Source: an uncultured Rubrobacteraceae bacterium
GTDB taxonomy: Bacteria; Actinomycetota; Rubrobacteria; Rubrobacterales; Rubrobacteraceae
Length of the DNA stretch: 64,000 nt
NCBI GenBank assembly: GCA_902806095.1
Contig: CADCVF010000053.1
Location: 1 to 64,000 of the forward strand
Direction: 5' to 3'
Under the pieces are notes generated by a model that did not search any database, was not told where the DNA came from, and was given only the letters and a program-made list of their open reading frames with translations. Both the position numbers and the translations under genes were made by a program. Positions 18,150-29,837 of this stretch are shown in pieces. Numbering within the stretch: position 1 is the first letter of the stretch; every line of letters starts with the position of its first letter.

Positions 18150-18722
18150 CTAGCAGGCTGCGGCATCGTGACCATTGGAGCGCTCGAGTGCGTAGGTCGT
18201 TAGGGCGAGGGCGCTGAGGGCGTCGGTGATTCTGCCGTCCACGACCATGGCGATTGCCTCGCCCACCGGAACGCGCCGCAAACCGATAACCTCAGTCCCC
18301 TCTGGCTGCTGCTCCCCTGGTATGAGGTTCGTGGCGAGGTACCACACAGCATATTCATCAGCGACCGAGTTGGAGAGGTAAGCCTCACCGAGCATCCGCC
18401 AGTCTCTGGCTTCGAAGCCCGTCTCCTCCCTTAGCTCGCGCTGGGCCGCACGCAGGGGTTCCTCGTCCTTTGGGCAACCGCCCTCGGGTATCTCCCACGA
18501 GTAGCGTTCGAGTGGGTAGCGGTACTGGCCTACAAGGTAGACGTGATCCTGTTCCACGGGCAGGACGCCTACGGCGGTGTTCTTGTAGTGGACTACGCCG
18601 TAGATACCAGGCTCGCCGTCAGGCCTAATCACCCTGTCCTCGCGAACCGAGATCCAGGGATTCTCGTAGACGTTCCTCGAACCCAGCGTCCGCCACGGGC
18701 TCCGTGTCTCTTCCTGTCTCAA
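18150..18722 (-). CDS. NUDIX hydrolase (ADP-ribose pyrophosphatase-like)
   Basis: Nudix box GGCPKDEEPLRAAQRELREETGF; probable TTG start overlapping upstream stop (TTGA). Confidence 0.87.
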   Translation of the reverse strand: MRQEETRSPWRTLGSRNVYENPWISVREDRVIRPDGEPGIYGVVHYKNTAVGVLPVEQDHVYLVGQYRYPLERYSWEIPEGGCPKDEEPLRAAQRELREETGFEARDWRMLGEAYLSNSVADEYAVWYLATNLIPGEQQPEGTEVIGLRRVPVGEAIAMVVDGRITDALSALALTTYALERSNGHDAAAC

Positions 18723-19627
18723 GGTCCCTCCAGGCCAGGAGCGCTGAAGGTCTCGGCGAAGCGCCGGTCCAGTCGCCTGAGGAGCGTCGCTGGTAGGGTG
18801 ACGCCGTGCCTCTCCCCGAGCGACGACATCAACTCCCTCCCCCACTCCCAGGCCGAGAGGTAAGCCTGCCGCAGCTCATCCCTGTCAAGGCCGGCGGTGC
18901 AGGCCACGTACCGGGTGTAGGAGGTCTCGGAGATCTCCGTCTCCAAAAGCTTCGAGGAGTTGAACCAGTGCAACGTCGACCCTTCGAGCACCCTGACCAT
19001 CTGTAACAGGCGGTCGCGCACGATCCCGAGGAGGTCCAGCGAACGCGCCAACTCGCCCCTGGCGAAAAGGTTCGAGCCGAAGACGAACCAGTTCACGAAG
19101 CAGTCGCAGACGAAGCGTATCTGTCTGGGCGTATCGCGCTCCGGCGGCGGACCGACGATCTCTCGCAGGCGTGGGGCCAGCTCTCCTGTGCGATCGAGGA
19201 CGAGGGTGCCTTCGAGCGAGGGAAGCCAGTCCGCGTCCCTCATCGACTCGCCGACGACACTCTCGATCTCCGAGGCACGGTCGAAATGGAACTCGCCCCT
19301 GACGAGGTTCTCGAAGATCGCCGTCCCGTTGCCGTACTCGTTCACGAAGTAAAGCCCGACGGGTGAGATCCTGGAGACCCACTCCTCCTGGTCGAGGTTC
19401 TCCAACTCCTCATCCCTGAAAAAGAGGATGAACTCGATGTCCGAGAACCCGTCCCCTTCGCCCTGGGCGAAGGAACCGTACATCATCGCCGCAGCGAGCC
19501 GTTCATCCTCCCTGCAAACGCGGCGCGTGCGTTCGATCATGACTTCCTGTTGGAGCATCGTCCTCCGTACTATCCGACCCTGTATCCGGGCTGCTATCTT
19601 AGCACCATAGATGTCGCGGCCAGCCAT
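18719..19627 (-). CDS. Nucleotidyltransferase resembling lincosamide nucleotidyltransferases (Lnu type)
   Basis: MLQQEVMIERTRRVCREDERLAAAMMYGSFAQGEGDGFSDIEFILFFRDEE ... FENLVRGEFHF; the real start may be the internal MLQQEV. Confidence 0.72.
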   Translation of the reverse strand: MAGRDIYGAKIAARIQGRIVRRTMLQQEVMIERTRRVCREDERLAAAMMYGSFAQGEGDGFSDIEFILFFRDEELENLDQEEWVSRISPVGLYFVNEYGNGTAIFENLVRGEFHFDRASEIESVVGESMRDADWLPSLEGTLVLDRTGELAPRLREIVGPPPERDTPRQIRFVCDCFVNWFVFGSNLFARGELARSLDLLGIVRDRLLQMVRVLEGSTLHWFNSSKLLETEISETSYTRYVACTAGLDRDELRQAYLSAWEWGRELMSSLGERHGVTLPATLLRRLDRRFAETFSAPGLEGP

Positions 19628-19705
19628 GGGCCGATAGATGCCCGACCAGGAGGCAGAGCGTGACGTACTCGGAGATCCACATGACCAAAGACACTGGGCT
19701 GTTCA

Positions 19706-20476
19706 TTGCCCGCAAGTGAGAGTGTGGAGATCCTGGTCGCGGGGACTTTCGATGACCCCGAAGACGGATTCGGGCTGCAACAGGCCGTGCTAGAGGAGGT
19801 CGCGGCACGAGAACGTGGTCCCACGGCCCTGATGTGGTCCTCCTCGCGTTACGTCGGGGCGACGCGGCAGGAGACGCGTCTACCAGGCTTTGCGGCAGCG
19901 ACGGAGGCTGCCTCGGGTCTCGGCTTCCCTGTGCTGGTGCGGAACTCCGGCGGCGGGGCCGTCGCGGCGAACAGGGGCTCTCTGTCGTTCTCCCTGACCT
20001 TCCCCGTCGAGGATTTGCGCCACGGCCTCTACGAGCGCTACTCGGAGGGTCTGGATCTCATCGCCTTGGCGCTGCGCCGTGTCGGGGTCGAAGCGGAGGG
20101 CGGCGAGGTCGAAGGCGAGTTCTGTCCTGGGGCTTACTCCGTGCGCTCGGGTGGACCGTGGGGTGTCAAGCACGCCGGGCTGGCGCAGCGCGTCACGCGC
20201 CGGTCAGCGCGCCTCGAAGCCCTCGTGCTGGTCTCGGAGACGGATGAGATCAGGGCCGTACTGGAGCGCGTCTACGGCCTCCTTGAACTGCCGTTCCGGC
20301 CCGAGAGCATCGAGGACCTGCCGGCGGACATACCGCAGGTTATACAGGCGCTCTCTGAAGAGGTGCGCGAACGCTACGAGGCTGGTGAAGGCCGGATAGC
20401 CAAGGCGACCATGGACCGGGCGTGGTCTTTGCGGGCTGAGTGGCGCGTTATCCCCGACAAAGGTTCTTCGTTGTGA
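19706..20476 (+). CDS. Lipoate-protein ligase / octanoyltransferase family protein
   Basis: VLVRNSGGGAVAANRGSLSFSLTFP, FCPGAYSVRSGGPWGVKHAGLAQRVTRRS; TTG start uncertain. Confidence 0.83.
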   Translation: MPASESVEILVAGTFDDPEDGFGLQQAVLEEVAARERGPTALMWSSSRYVGATRQETRLPGFAAATEAASGLGFPVLVRNSGGGAVAANRGSLSFSLTFPVEDLRHGLYERYSEGLDLIALALRRVGVEAEGGEVEGEFCPGAYSVRSGGPWGVKHAGLAQRVTRRSARLEALVLVSETDEIRAVLERVYGLLELPFRPESIEDLPADIPQVIQALSEEVRERYEAGEGRIAKATMDRAWSLRAEWRVIPDKGSSL

Positions 20477-20492
20477 GGTAAAGTCTCGCCCG

Positions 20493-21107
20493 ATGGAGTT
20501 CGTATTCAACGCGTTCGTGACGCTGCTCGTGGTCGTCGACCCGCTGGGTCTAGCCCCCATCTTCGCCGCGCTCACGCGCGGTTTCTCAGAGAAACAGAAG
20601 CGCGAGTCTGCGCTCAGGGGCACGCTGCTCGGAACCGCCATTCTCTTCCTGTTCGCCCTCGCCGGCGACGTGCTGCTTGAGGCCCTAGGCATCGGACTGC
20701 CGGCTTTCAGGATCGCCGGCGGCCTGCTGCTCTTTCTCCTGGCACTCGACATGGTCTTCGCCAGGCCCTCAGGGATACGCGCCACGAGCGTGCGCGAACA
20801 GGAGGAGGAATCCTACCAGCAAGACATCTCCGTCTTCCCGCTCGCCATCCCGCTTCTGGCTGGACCAGGAGCGATAACCACGGTCCTCCTCTATACGGGC
20901 GGCAGCGGTGCGGGCCAGGTAGTCCTGTTCATGGCGGTACTCTTCGTGATCCTGCTTCTGACCCTGGGCTCGCTGCTCCTCGCACCGCGCGTCATGCGGC
21001 TCTTCGGTGAGACAGGGGCCAACGTACTCTCGCGAGTCCTCGGCGTACTACTCGCCGCGCTCGCCGTTCAGTTCGTGATCGACGGCCTCCAGTCGAGCCT
21101 CGCCTGA
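20493..21107 (+). CDS. MarC family membrane protein
   Basis: VVVDPLGLAPIFAALTRGFS..., IPLLAGPGAITTVLLYTG. Confidence 0.9.
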   Translation: MEFVFNAFVTLLVVVDPLGLAPIFAALTRGFSEKQKRESALRGTLLGTAILFLFALAGDVLLEALGIGLPAFRIAGGLLLFLLALDMVFARPSGIRATSVREQEEESYQQDISVFPLAIPLLAGPGAITTVLLYTGGSGAGQVVLFMAVLFVILLLTLGSLLLAPRVMRLFGETGANVLSRVLGVLLAALAVQFVIDGLQSSLA

Positions 21108-21128
21108 AGGACGGATATACTCTCCTTT

Positions 21129-21845
21129 ATGTCGGGCGCACCCATAGTGATCGTCGGCGGGGCCTCCTGGTGGCCGGGTAGTTACCGCAACTTCGCGAGT
21201 ATGCTGCGGGAGATCTCCGGCTCCGAGGTGCACGTCGCCCCCGTGACGCCCCTGGACTGGACCCTTGGATACTTCCGGGGCTTCGGACAATTGATCTTTG
21301 AGGTCGCGAGCACTGTGGATAGGGCGCTGCTCGAGAGCGAAGCGAAAAAGGCTGTACTGGTCGGTCACTCGGCGGGTGGCCTCGCGTGCAGGGTGTATAT
21401 CGGCGGAGATCCTCCGTACGGAGGCCGCCGCTACTCGGGACACAGGAGGGTGGAGTGCCTGATCACACTAGGCACCCCACACAACATAGCGGATAAAGAA
21501 CGCCTCGCCCCGATCACCCGCGTAAACGAGCTCTTCCCAGGCGCCCTCCATTCTGAGGCAGGCTTACGCTACCTCTCGGTCGCGGGTAGCGCCGATGACG
21601 GCGCCTCTTCACCCAGGAGCCGCAAGCGCTACGAGCGCTTCGTCGAGGACGGAAGGATAGCCGGAGACGGGGTCGTGCCGGTCGATGCGGCCATACTTAC
21701 TGGTTCAGAGAGTATGGTTGTAGATGGCATCCATCACAATAGGCGCCTCGGCCGTTGGTACGGCTCGGACAGGGAGACGGTGGAGCTATGGTGGCCTGAG
21801 GAGTTGCGTGTGGGCGGCTCTCTCGTTGGAGGAACGCGTGCATAG
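21129..21845 (+). CDS. Alpha/beta hydrolase (lipase-like)
   Basis: VLVGHSAGGLACRVYIGGDPP nucleophile elbow; LITLGTPHNIADKERLAP. Confidence 0.82.
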   Translation: MSGAPIVIVGGASWWPGSYRNFASMLREISGSEVHVAPVTPLDWTLGYFRGFGQLIFEVASTVDRALLESEAKKAVLVGHSAGGLACRVYIGGDPPYGGRRYSGHRRVECLITLGTPHNIADKERLAPITRVNELFPGALHSEAGLRYLSVAGSADDGASSPRSRKRYERFVEDGRIAGDGVVPVDAAILTGSESMVVDGIHHNRRLGRWYGSDRETVELWWPEELRVGGSLVGGTRA

Positions 21846-21883
21846 TGGTCCCTGGAGAGTCCTGCCTACCAGAAGGGCTGTGG

Positions 21884-22507
21884 ATGTCTGACCGTGCGAA
21901 GGGGCGAGAGTATCCCTGGGAGGTCAGGGACGCCGACGCCGACGCTTTGCGGAGCGCGATGAGCCACTTTCCTACCGGCGTGACGGTAGTGACGAGCGGG
22001 CGGGAGGAGAGGGTCGAGGGCATGACCGCCAACGCGGTGATCTCCGTCTCCCTCGACCCGCTGCTCTTCCTGGTGAGCGTCCACAAAGACGCGCGCCTCA
22101 ACCCACGCATCAGGGAGGAAGGCTCCTTTACGGTGAACCTCCTGGCGGACGACCAGGAAGGACTAAGCAGGCTCTTCGCCTCGCCCGAACGCTCCAGCGG
22201 ACTTGAGGCGCTCCACACTCTCGGCGGCGGCTACGGCTCGACAGGCGCGCCGCTGGCGGCCGGCGCACTGGCGGCGATCGACTGCGCGCTGGCCGAGATC
22301 TACGCTGGAGGCGACCACGACCTGTTCCTCGGCAGGGTCGTCCAGGTTCGTCTCGGCGATACACGCAAGGGACCACTGATCTTCCACGAGGGCGGCTATC
22401 CGGCCCTGAATCCCGCCCCCCATCCTGAAGAATCTGGCGCCTTCGTCGACTCCGTCAGGGGCTTCGACGCCCGCCTGAACCGCCTGCGCGACAGAAGACG
22501 GCGCTAG
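21884..22507 (+). CDS. Flavin reductase family protein
   Basis: ALRSAMSHFPTGVTVVTSGREERVEGMTANAVISVSLDPLLFLVSVHKDAR. Confidence 0.9.
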   Translation: MSDRAKGREYPWEVRDADADALRSAMSHFPTGVTVVTSGREERVEGMTANAVISVSLDPLLFLVSVHKDARLNPRIREEGSFTVNLLADDQEGLSRLFASPERSSGLEALHTLGGGYGSTGAPLAAGALAAIDCALAEIYAGGDHDLFLGRVVQVRLGDTRKGPLIFHEGGYPALNPAPHPEESGAFVDSVRGFDARLNRLRDRRRR

Positions 22508-23335
22508 ATGATAAGCAAGGACCTGCTCTCCATAGTCCGCCCCCGTCCCTCGGATACCGGGGATCTCGTCTACGTCGGGGGTATCGAGAGAGACGGTATG
22601 ATTCTGGACGGCGAAGTCCGCTCCCCGGCGACGGGCGAAACCTACGAGATCAGGGACGGATACCTGGATCTCCTCAAGGCCAGCACAGGCGCAGACAGCC
22701 TCGCCAACCTCACCAACTTCCTGCCTGGCGCCGGACGTGGCTACGAACCCCTCTGGCGTGTCCGCTCCCTTAGCCTGCTCACCGGCGAACCGTTCCCGAA
22801 CGAGCGGGAGCTGGAGATCATCAAACGTCTCGTCCGCCCCATCAGCAGCGGCCGCTACCTCGACCTGGGTTGCTCCGCAGGCCTGTATACCCGCAGCCTG
22901 GGCGTCAACCTCGACAGCGGCCTCGCAGTCGGAATAGACATCTCCCCCTCCATGCTGAGAGAAGCCGGCCGCCGCGCGCGCAGGTCTGGAGCGAAGCCGT
23001 CTTTCGTAAGGGCGAATGCGAAAAGACTTCCTTTCTTCGGCGGCTCTTTCAGAGGCGCCGTCTGCGGCGGCACCCTCAACGAGTTCGGCGACCCAGCCCG
23101 TGTCCTGCGAGAGACACACAGGGTCATCGAGCCAGGCGGGCGTCTCGCTATTATGGGCATCCTTCGGGCCGATACGCCGCGTGGACGCCAGCTCCAGCGC
23201 TTACTCTCCACGGGCGGGATCCAGTTCTTCCATCCCGACGAGCTGCAGAGCCTCCTCGATCATGCGGGCTTCGAGCCGGATCCACTTCAGATGTACGGTC
23301 CTGTCTTTTTCGCTGGTGCGACGCGTAGGGGTTGA
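22508..23335 (+). CDS. Class I SAM-dependent methyltransferase
   Basis: YLDLGCSAGLYTRSLG...VGIDISPSMLREA...RVIEPGGRLAIMGIL. Confidence 0.9.
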   Translation: MISKDLLSIVRPRPSDTGDLVYVGGIERDGMILDGEVRSPATGETYEIRDGYLDLLKASTGADSLANLTNFLPGAGRGYEPLWRVRSLSLLTGEPFPNERELEIIKRLVRPISSGRYLDLGCSAGLYTRSLGVNLDSGLAVGIDISPSMLREAGRRARRSGAKPSFVRANAKRLPFFGGSFRGAVCGGTLNEFGDPARVLRETHRVIEPGGRLAIMGILRADTPRGRQLQRLLSTGGIQFFHPDELQSLLDHAGFEPDPLQMYGPVFFAGATRRG

Positions 23336-23341
23336 CGCTAC

Positions 23342-24267
23342 CTACAAGGCCTCTACCACGTCTGGTGTCGGGAGCGCTCCCTGGGCCCCCGCCTCCGTTA
23401 CCGCTGCAGCCCCAGCCCTTACAGCGTAGGCAACAGCATCTTCCAGAGGATCATCGTCGGCGAGCCTTGCGGCCAGGGCCCCGACGAACGCGTCTCCGGC
23501 ACCCGTAGTGTCAATGACTTCCACCTTCGGGGCCGCGAGGTGCTTCGCGGATTCGCCACCGGAGAAGACAGCGCCATCTTCTCCGACCGTGACAACGACG
23601 GATCGCGGCCCCAGGGACAGGAGTTTCGGTGCGGCAGAGAGGGCGCCGTCTACCCCTTCGACCCTCTCTCCGAGTAGGAAGGCGGCCTCATGCTCGTTGA
23701 TCACCAGGGGGTCCAGCTTCTCGAGCAGTGCCCGCGGAACCTCGAACGGGGGCGCGAGGTTGACCAGCGCGCGGGTCCCGTTCCCTGATGCGACCTCGAC
23801 GGCCCGCAGGACGACCTCGGGCGGGATCTCCATCTGGGCGACGAGCACGTGCGCCTCGCCGATAGCCTCGGAAGCATCGTCTACGTCCTCGGTGGTGAGG
23901 CGGCGGTTCGCGCCAGGGGCGACCGTGATCGCGTTCTCCCCGTCAGGGGTGACGGTTATGAAAGCCGTGCCCGTAGACGAGCCTGGAGCCTCCCGCACAA
24001 GGCTCGCATCGACGCCTTTATCCGCGAGCGACCGTACGAGCGGCTCGCCGAACCCGTCGTCGCCAACGCGGCCAAGGAAGGTCACGCCCGCACCGAGGAG
24101 GGCCGCTGCGGCGGCCTGGTTGGCCCCCTTGCCGCCGTTGTGGGTCGCGAGACGGGCGTCCGTAACCGTCTCGCCGGGCGTGGGACGGCGCTCAACGCTC
24201 AGGACGAAGTCCTGGTTGATCGAACCAACGACGAAGACGTCAGCCACTCCGACTCTCCTCTCCCGAC

Positions 24268-24271
<4 letters not shown>
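23342..24271 (-). CDS. rbsK: Ribokinase (PfkB family)
   Basis: VVGSINQDFVLSVERRPTPGETV, THNGGKGANQAAAAALLGA, DTTGAGDAFVGALAARLA. Confidence 0.9.
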
Positions 24272-25684
<1,413 letters not shown>

Positions 25685-25847
25685 GATCCTACCCTCCCCG
25701 GCCTACGAACGGCCATTCGACGGCTCTTGTACGGTACCCGACCCTGGCACCGCCTAATCCTCGTGCTCTGGAAGGCATCCTTCGTAAGGTCCCAAACTGA
25801 AGTGTAGAATGGTGCGGGCAGCGTTCTAGAGCCGGACCAAGGGCAGG

Positions 25848-27464
25848 ATGTCAGAAGCGAGAAAAACAGTCCTGGACGACCGTTACGATGTCGTCCGACC
25901 ACTCGGAAGCGGAGGTATGGGCGAGGTGTTCCTGGCCCGAGACCGGGTGCTTGGTCGCAACGTGGCGCTGAAGGTGCTGAGGAAACAGTTCGCTGGCGAC
26001 GAGGAGTTCGCCGAGCGCTTCAAGCGCGAGGCCATGAGCGCGGCGTCCCTCTCCCACCCGAACATAGTCCAGGTCTATGACAGGGGCGAGACGGAAGAAG
26101 GGGCCTCCTACATAGCCATGGAATACGTGCCCGGCGGCACGCTCGAGGAGAGGATCTCCAGGTACGGCCCGCTCGAGGCGGCGGCCGCGGCCGCGATCGG
26201 GGCACAGGTCGCCGAGGCGCTCGGAGCGGCCCACGACAGGGGCATGGTCCACCGCGACATAAAGCCCCAGAACGTACTACTCACCGCAAACGGCGGGGCG
26301 AAGGTGGCTGACTTCGGCATCGCCAGGGCCGGCTCCTCAGCGACCATCTCTCGGACGGGATTCGTGATGGGAACCGCCGGCTACATGTCCCCCGAACAGG
26401 CACTCGGCGAGCCCGCGACCCCAAAGAGCGATCTCTATTCCCTAGGTGTGGTCCTCTACGAGGCTCTTACAGGCGAGCTACCGTTCACCGCGGACAACCC
26501 TATCGCCGTCTCGATGAAGCACGTCAACGAACCTCTGCGGCCCCCCATGGAACTAAACCCCAGAATACCCGGTGGCATGAACGCCCTCGTGACGAAGCTC
26601 CTGGCGAAAGACCCGGAACACCGTTACGCGGACGCCGACGAGCTTGCCGACGATCTCTGGAAGGTAAGTCGCGGGCTCGAGCCGGTCGTGGCGGGTCTAG
26701 GAAGGATTGGCGGACCGCAGGGTACCGTGGGCGCATCGTCAACTCGTACGAACGTGATGCCAAGACCCCGTCCTGCTCAAGCGCCGATTCGGCACGGGCG
26801 GGGTCTGCCCTGGTTTTTGATCGCACTCGTTGTGATCCTGTTTACCCTAGGCACAATCGGCGGCCTCCAGGCCGTTCTCGGACCAGACGCCATGAGTGGC
26901 TGGTTCGACGTCTTCCAGAACGACGCGCAGCCGCCGCCTCAGCCAGACGGACCGGAGCAAGTCAAGGTGCCCGACGTAGTTGGAGTCACCCGAAACGTGG
27001 CGGAGCGCAGGTTCACCGATGCGGAGCTCGAGGTCGGGCGGGTGAGTTCGTTTCCGAGCGACAGTGTCGCCGCTGGCAGGGTGATCGAGCCAGGCTTCCC
27101 TGCAGGCACGTCCGTCGAGCCAGGTACGAAGGTGAACCTGACTATCAGCTCAGGACCACAACCTTCCTCCTCCTCGGCGAGCTCGTCCGCGTCCGCCCAG
27201 TCAAGCCCAGAACCAGGGAGTGCCTCGGCAAGCTCTTCCGCTTCGGCACAGCCTGGCCCGCGCGAGGACCGCCAGGCGCGCGAGAGGCCGGCGGCCGGAG
27301 AGAATGGCCCAAGGGTAGCAAGAGAACCCAAGACCAAAGTGCAGAAGAGCCCACCAGCACAAACGCCGAACGCGGCCGCACCAGCAAGGGAACCCGGAGA
27401 CGACAGCGGGGGACAAGGCCGCGGTCGAGGACGCGGACGCGGCGGAGAAAGCGGTGAGGACTAA
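25848..27464 (+). CDS. Serine/threonine protein kinase with one PASTA domain and low-complexity tail
   Basis: GSGGMGEVFLARD, HRDIKPQNVLL, DFGIARA, TM segment, PASTA VKVPDVVGVTRNVAERRFTDAELEVG. Confidence 0.95.
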   Translation: MSEARKTVLDDRYDVVRPLGSGGMGEVFLARDRVLGRNVALKVLRKQFAGDEEFAERFKREAMSAASLSHPNIVQVYDRGETEEGASYIAMEYVPGGTLEERISRYGPLEAAAAAAIGAQVAEALGAAHDRGMVHRDIKPQNVLLTANGGAKVADFGIARAGSSATISRTGFVMGTAGYMSPEQALGEPATPKSDLYSLGVVLYEALTGELPFTADNPIAVSMKHVNEPLRPPMELNPRIPGGMNALVTKLLAKDPEHRYADADELADDLWKVSRGLEPVVAGLGRIGGPQGTVGASSTRTNVMPRPRPAQAPIRHGRGLPWFLIALVVILFTLGTIGGLQAVLGPDAMSGWFDVFQNDAQPPPQPDGPEQVKVPDVVGVTRNVAERRFTDAELEVGRVSSFPSDSVAAGRVIEPGFPAGTSVEPGTKVNLTISSGPQPSSSSASSSASAQSSPEPGSASASSSASAQPGPREDRQARERPAAGENGPRVAREPKTKVQKSPPAQTPNAAAPAREPGDDSGGQGRGRGRGRGGESGED

Positions 27465-27577
27465 AGCGATTGGCAGCGGGTATCGACCTACCGCGAATGG
27501 CCCATTCGGCAACGCGCGATCGGCCATAATCGAAACCAAAAAAGCTGACTAGCTGAAATGCTGAAAAGGAGAGAATC

Positions 27578-28549
27578 ATGAAGGCGATCAAGATACACGA
27601 GTTCGGCGGGCCTGAGGTCCTTGGCTACGAGGACGTTGAGGTCACCGAGCCTGGCCCCGGTCAGGCACGCGTGAAGCTCGCGGCCTCCGGCGTCAACTTT
27701 ATAGACGTCTACCAGCGCACGGGCCTCTACCCCGGCGACGTTCCGCGTACGCTCGGGCTCGAAGGAGCCGGCGAAGTGGATGCTGTGGGAGAAGGCGTCG
27801 AAGACGTGTCCCCGGGAGATCACGTTGCGTTCGCGAGTACCCCAGGATCCTACGCCGAGTACGTGGTCGCCCCCGCCGAGAACCTGGTGCCTTTCAACGC
27901 CACGCTCGTCGAGGCGCGGGTCGCCGCCGCCACCATGCTCCAGGGCATGACCGCACACTACCTGACGCATAGCACCTTCCCGCTGCAGGAAGGCCAGACG
28001 GCGCTCGTGCACGCGGCGGCAGGCGGCGTCGGACTCCTGCTCGTCCAGCTCGCGAAGATGCGTGGTGCGACCGTGATCGGGACCGCTGGCACCGAGGAGA
28101 AGGCGAAGCTCGCCACGGAGGCAGGGGCCGACGATGTCATCCTCTACACCGAACAGGACTTCGTGGAGGAGACGAACCGTATCACGGGCGGAGAAGGCGT
28201 CCACGTCGTCTACGACTCTGTAGGCAAAGACACCTTCGACGGCGGCCTCGACGTCTTGCGCCCGCGCGGCTACATGGTGCTCTACGGGGCATCCAGCGGC
28301 CCCGTGCCCCCACTCGACCCGCAGGTTCTCAACCAGAAAGGGGGTCTCTTCCTCACCCGCCCAGCCCTCGCCCAGTACACGGCGAACCGCGAGGAACTCC
28401 TGTGGCGCGCCGAGAGCCTCTTCTCCTGGATCGGGCAGAACAACCTCAACGTCCGCATCGGCGGTACCTACTCCCTCGAAGACGCAGGGCAGGCCCACCG
28501 CGACCTCGAAGGCCGCAAGACGACAGGCAAATTGCTACTTATCCCGTAG
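27578..28549 (+). CDS. NADPH:quinone oxidoreductase, zinc-type ADH-like
   Basis: [22 protein letters not shown]...[32 protein letters not shown]. Confidence 0.93.
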   Translation: MKAIKIHEFGGPEVLGYEDVEVTEPGPGQARVKLAASGVNFIDVYQRTGLYPGDVPRTLGLEGAGEVDAVGEGVEDVSPGDHVAFASTPGSYAEYVVAPAENLVPFNATLVEARVAAATMLQGMTAHYLTHSTFPLQEGQTALVHAAAGGVGLLLVQLAKMRGATVIGTAGTEEKAKLATEAGADDVILYTEQDFVEETNRITGGEGVHVVYDSVGKDTFDGGLDVLRPRGYMVLYGASSGPVPPLDPQVLNQKGGLFLTRPALAQYTANREELLWRAESLFSWIGQNNLNVRIGGTYSLEDAGQAHRDLEGRKTTGKLLLIP

Positions 28550-28558
28550 GACGATACC

Positions 28559-29575
28559 GTGATGCTCGACGCCGGCCTCGGCACAGAGGGCGATTACCTG
28601 AGAGGTATAGACCAGACTGCCCGCTCGGCCGAAGACTTTGGCTTCGCCGGCCTGTGGACGAGTGAGACGAAACACGACGCGTTCCTACCCCTGGCCATAG
28701 CCGCCAACGAGACGCGCGAGATCGAGCTCGGCACCTCTGTAGCCATCGCCTTCTCACGCTCACCTATGGAGACGGCCCAGGCCGCATGGGACCTCCAGTA
28801 CCTCTCCAAAGGCCGCTTCGTGCTCGGCCTTGGCACACAGGTCAAGGCCCACATAACCCGTCGCTTCTCGATGCCCTGGGATAGGCCCGCCGCTAGATTA
28901 CGCGAGTACATCATGGCCGTGCGCGCGATCTGGGCGTCCTTCCAGGGCGAGGGACCACTGCAGTTCGAAGGCGAGTTCTACAGGCACACCCTGATGACGC
29001 CGTTCTTCAACCCGGGACCTATAGATCACCCTGAGATCCCGGTCTACATAGCGGGCGTCAACACCCGTCTCGCCACGCTCGCCGGGGAGATCTGCGACGG
29101 CTTCCACGTCCACCCGTTCCACTCCCCCGAGTACGTAAGGCAGACCGTCAAGCCCGCCATAGCAGAGGGCGCAGAAGGAGTCGGCCGCGACCCGGAAGAG
29201 GTCACGCTCGCGACGAGCGCTTTCGTCATCTCATCCGAGAAGGAAGCGGAAGCCAAAGAGCAAAGGGAGTCTGTACGGGCCCAGATCTCGTTCTACGCCT
29301 CGACCCCGACCTACCGCACCGTCCTCGAAGCCCACGGCTGGGAAGAGGTCGGCGAAAGGTTGGGCGCGATGGCCCGCGAGAAGAAGTGGCGCGAGATGCC
29401 TGCCCTCATCTCCGACGAGATGCTCGCGGCGTTTGCCGTCGAATCGACCCCGGATGAGATCGGGGCCGCGATAAGGGAGCGCTACGAAGGTCTCATAGAC
29501 CGCGTCGCGCTCTACATCCCGTTTGTGGCAGGCGAGCAGGATGGATTCTGGCGCAAAGTGCTCTACCGATTCTGA
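28559..29575 (+). CDS. LLM-class F420-dependent oxidoreductase
   Basis: DFGFAGLWTSETKHDAFLPLAIAANETREIELGTSVAIAFSRSPMETAQAAWDLQYLSKGRFVLGLGTQVKAHI. Confidence 0.88.
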   Translation: MMLDAGLGTEGDYLRGIDQTARSAEDFGFAGLWTSETKHDAFLPLAIAANETREIELGTSVAIAFSRSPMETAQAAWDLQYLSKGRFVLGLGTQVKAHITRRFSMPWDRPAARLREYIMAVRAIWASFQGEGPLQFEGEFYRHTLMTPFFNPGPIDHPEIPVYIAGVNTRLATLAGEICDGFHVHPFHSPEYVRQTVKPAIAEGAEGVGRDPEEVTLATSAFVISSEKEAEAKEQRESVRAQISFYASTPTYRTVLEAHGWEEVGERLGAMAREKKWREMPALISDEMLAAFAVESTPDEIGAAIRERYEGLIDRVALYIPFVAGEQDGFWRKVLYRF

Positions 29576-29633
29576 GGCGAGAAAGCCTAGACGGGCAAAT
29601 TGCGCATAAGCTGTGCGTGTTAGTATTGTGTGC

Positions 29634-29837
29634 ATGAGAACGACACTAGATATCGATGCGCAACTGATGGAAGAGGCCGTTCGTCTCTCGGGCGAACGAA
29701 CCAAAGCGGCGGCGGTCGAGGCTGCGTTAAGGGAATACGTCAGGCTCCGGCGCAAGAAGTTGCTGCTGGAGTTGCCGGGCCAAGTTCGGCTCGAAGAAAA
29801 CTGGGAAGAGTTACGAGAGGCCGAGCTTGGCGAATGA
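29634..29837 (+). CDS. vapB: VapB-type antitoxin
   Basis: MRTTLDIDAQLMEEAVRLSGERTKAAAVEAALREYVRLRRKK; overlaps vapC. Confidence 0.88.
   Translation: MRTTLDIDAQLMEEAVRLSGERTKAAAVEAALREYVRLRRKKLLLELPGQVRLEENWEELREAELGE

Noticed and set aside
22163-23119. 318-aa minus-strand ORF opposite flavin reductase/methyltransferase
   Set aside because: Antisense to two recognisable coding genes.
27538-27570. AGCTGAC/GCTGAA micro-repeats at 27.54 kb and 59.93 kb as further hairpin-array copies
   Set aside because: Too short and without the AGCGTGCYGAC linker; relation to the arrays cannot be supported by eye.
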